Assembly (NCBI RefSeq): GCF_000706765.1
Contig: NZ_CP006018.1
Location: forward strand, 744,001-808,000
Length of the DNA: 64,000 bases
Direction: 5' to 3'
Origin: Bifidobacterium [indicum] DSM 20214 = LMG 11587
GTDB lineage: Bacteria > Actinomycetota > Actinomycetes > Actinomycetales > Bifidobacteriaceae
Shown here: piece after piece, positions 63,594 through 64,000 of the stretch
Numbering within the stretch: the stretch's first letter is position 1
Layout: each line of letters starts with the position of its first letter
Made by a program: the position numbers and the translations under genes
Notes under the pieces: model-generated
The model's database searches: none
What the model was told of the DNA's origin: nothing
Seen by the model: only the letters and a program-made list of their open reading frames with translations

Positions 63594-63911
63594 CTACCGA
63601 TTGAAGTGCTTCCATCGGGCCCAGGCTGATGCGTGCCTGTCTCGCTTGTAGTTCTTGCGTCTGAGCAGATCGGCATGTGCCTGGGAATACCGCTCGGAAG
63701 CCTTGTTCAGCGGTTGGGCAAAGAAGGGGCCTGTCGATTCTCGGGGGCGAGCATCCTTGTCAACCGGCTGTGGCATGTGTCTGCCGACGGACTCACCGAC
63801 CTGGCCCACGGTCTTTCCGGCCCGAATTGCATGGATTATGGCATAGACGGCCCCGATGACCAGCATGGCAATCATGAACAGGACCAGCAGTATCCAAACC
63901 CATCCCGGCAT
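63594..63911 (-). CDS. Small membrane protein of unknown function
   Basis: This 105-residue protein has one N-terminal membrane helix (about residues 3-27) and a basic, Arg/Lys-rich soluble part with RRKNYKRDRHA near the end. I do not recognise a family. ATG 63911 has AAGGAG about six bases upstream; the longer frame to 63950 begins with non-homologous residues. It precedes helY by 64 bases, probably in the same operon. Confidence 0.65.
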   Translation of the reverse strand: MPGWVWILLVLFMIAMLVIGAVYAIIHAIRAGKTVGQVGESVGRHMPQPVDKDARPRESTGPFFAQPLNKASERYSQAHADLLRRKNYKRDRHASAWARWKHFNR

Positions 63912-63946
63912 AATCGGCTCCTTTTTGGGGCTCGTAAGCCCGAGTT

Positions 63947-64000
63947 TCACTCGTCGCTCTGGTTTTCTTCGGCTGAGTCGCTGATGGTGATCTCCCTCTG
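63947..64000 (-). CDS. 3' end of a gene that continues beyond the window
   Basis: Seventeen codons and a TGA stop read on the minus strand, acidic at the end (EENQSDE). The gene enters from beyond base 64000. In mycobacteria the Tat translocase genes lie upstream of helY, but there is far too little sequence to name this one. Confidence 0.4.
   Translation of the reverse strand, partial: QREITISDSAEENQSDE

Noticed and set aside
1-64000. Mobile elements, CRISPR arrays, prophage or genomic island
   Set aside because: No transposase, integrase, direct-repeat array or att-like duplication beside the three tRNA genes was seen; the gene content is core and the tRNAs are intact.

Overview
The window is a stretch of high-GC actinobacterial core chromosome, almost certainly from a Bifidobacterium. 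The evidence is a TrpC-TrpB fusion followed by trpA, an RbpA/HelY-type gene pair, a pgsA-DUF881-DUF1290-DUF881-FHA-MerR block shared with mycobacteria and corynebacteria, GuaB3, frequent GTG/TTG starts, and long antisense open frames caused by GC bias. The genus call is an inference from gene content; the species cannot be named from the sequence alone. I see no transposase, integrase, phage gene, CRISPR array, rRNA operon or replication origin. All three tRNAs look intact.

Layout, left to right. 1-12.3 kb: clpX, NAD kinase, recN and a HAD phosphatase, then thrC on the minus strand divergent from glyA, then proA, an unrecognised acidic protein, nadD and prs. 12.4-18.5 kb: tRNA-Gln, a NagD-like HAD phosphatase, glmU, rsfS, a histidine phosphatase, an unrecognised three-segment membrane protein with repeated TTV motifs, and a glycerol dehydrogenase closed by a strong terminator. 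18.6-22.8 kb: tRNA-Ala (minus), a D-2-hydroxyacid dehydrogenase, a membrane-anchored DUF1287 protein, a CorA transporter and an orphan solute-binding lipoprotein. 23-32.8 kb: leuS, terminator, comEA, comEC, holA and the tRNA t6A genes tsaE-tsaB-rimI-tsaD, tightly overlapped. 32.8-38.5 kb: tRNA-Asn, a degenerate M23 protein, a large orphan lipoprotein and icd on the minus strand, then guaB3.

38.7-49.2 kb: an Rv3235-like protein, a long-chain acyl-CoA synthetase, def, rpsB-tsf-pyrH-frr-cdsA-rlmN, then hisF and hisI. 49.3-59.6 kb: trpCB, trpA, lgt, rpe, hisE, hisG, pgsA-like, DUF881, DUF1290, DUF881, a GarA-like FHA protein, an FtsR-like MerR regulator and a small membrane protein. 59.7-64 kb, all minus strand: a HAD phosphatase, rbpA behind a SigR/SigH-like promoter, a Ski2/HelY helicase, a small membrane protein and the 3' tip of one more gene.

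Most of the window is translation, nucleotide, amino-acid and envelope housekeeping. The most interesting signals are: (a) repeated TTV(L/I/M)xP motifs in the cytosolic loop of the membrane protein at 16245-17246, which resemble the N-terminal TT motif of the FHA protein encoded 41 kb away and suggest a Ser/Thr-kinase/FHA signalling link; (b) an exact GGAAT-N18-GTT promoter before rbpA; (c) a ComEC that lacks the usual metallo-beta-lactamase domain; and (d) a large orphan binding-protein-like lipoprotein with disordered insertions and a palindrome on its -10 element.
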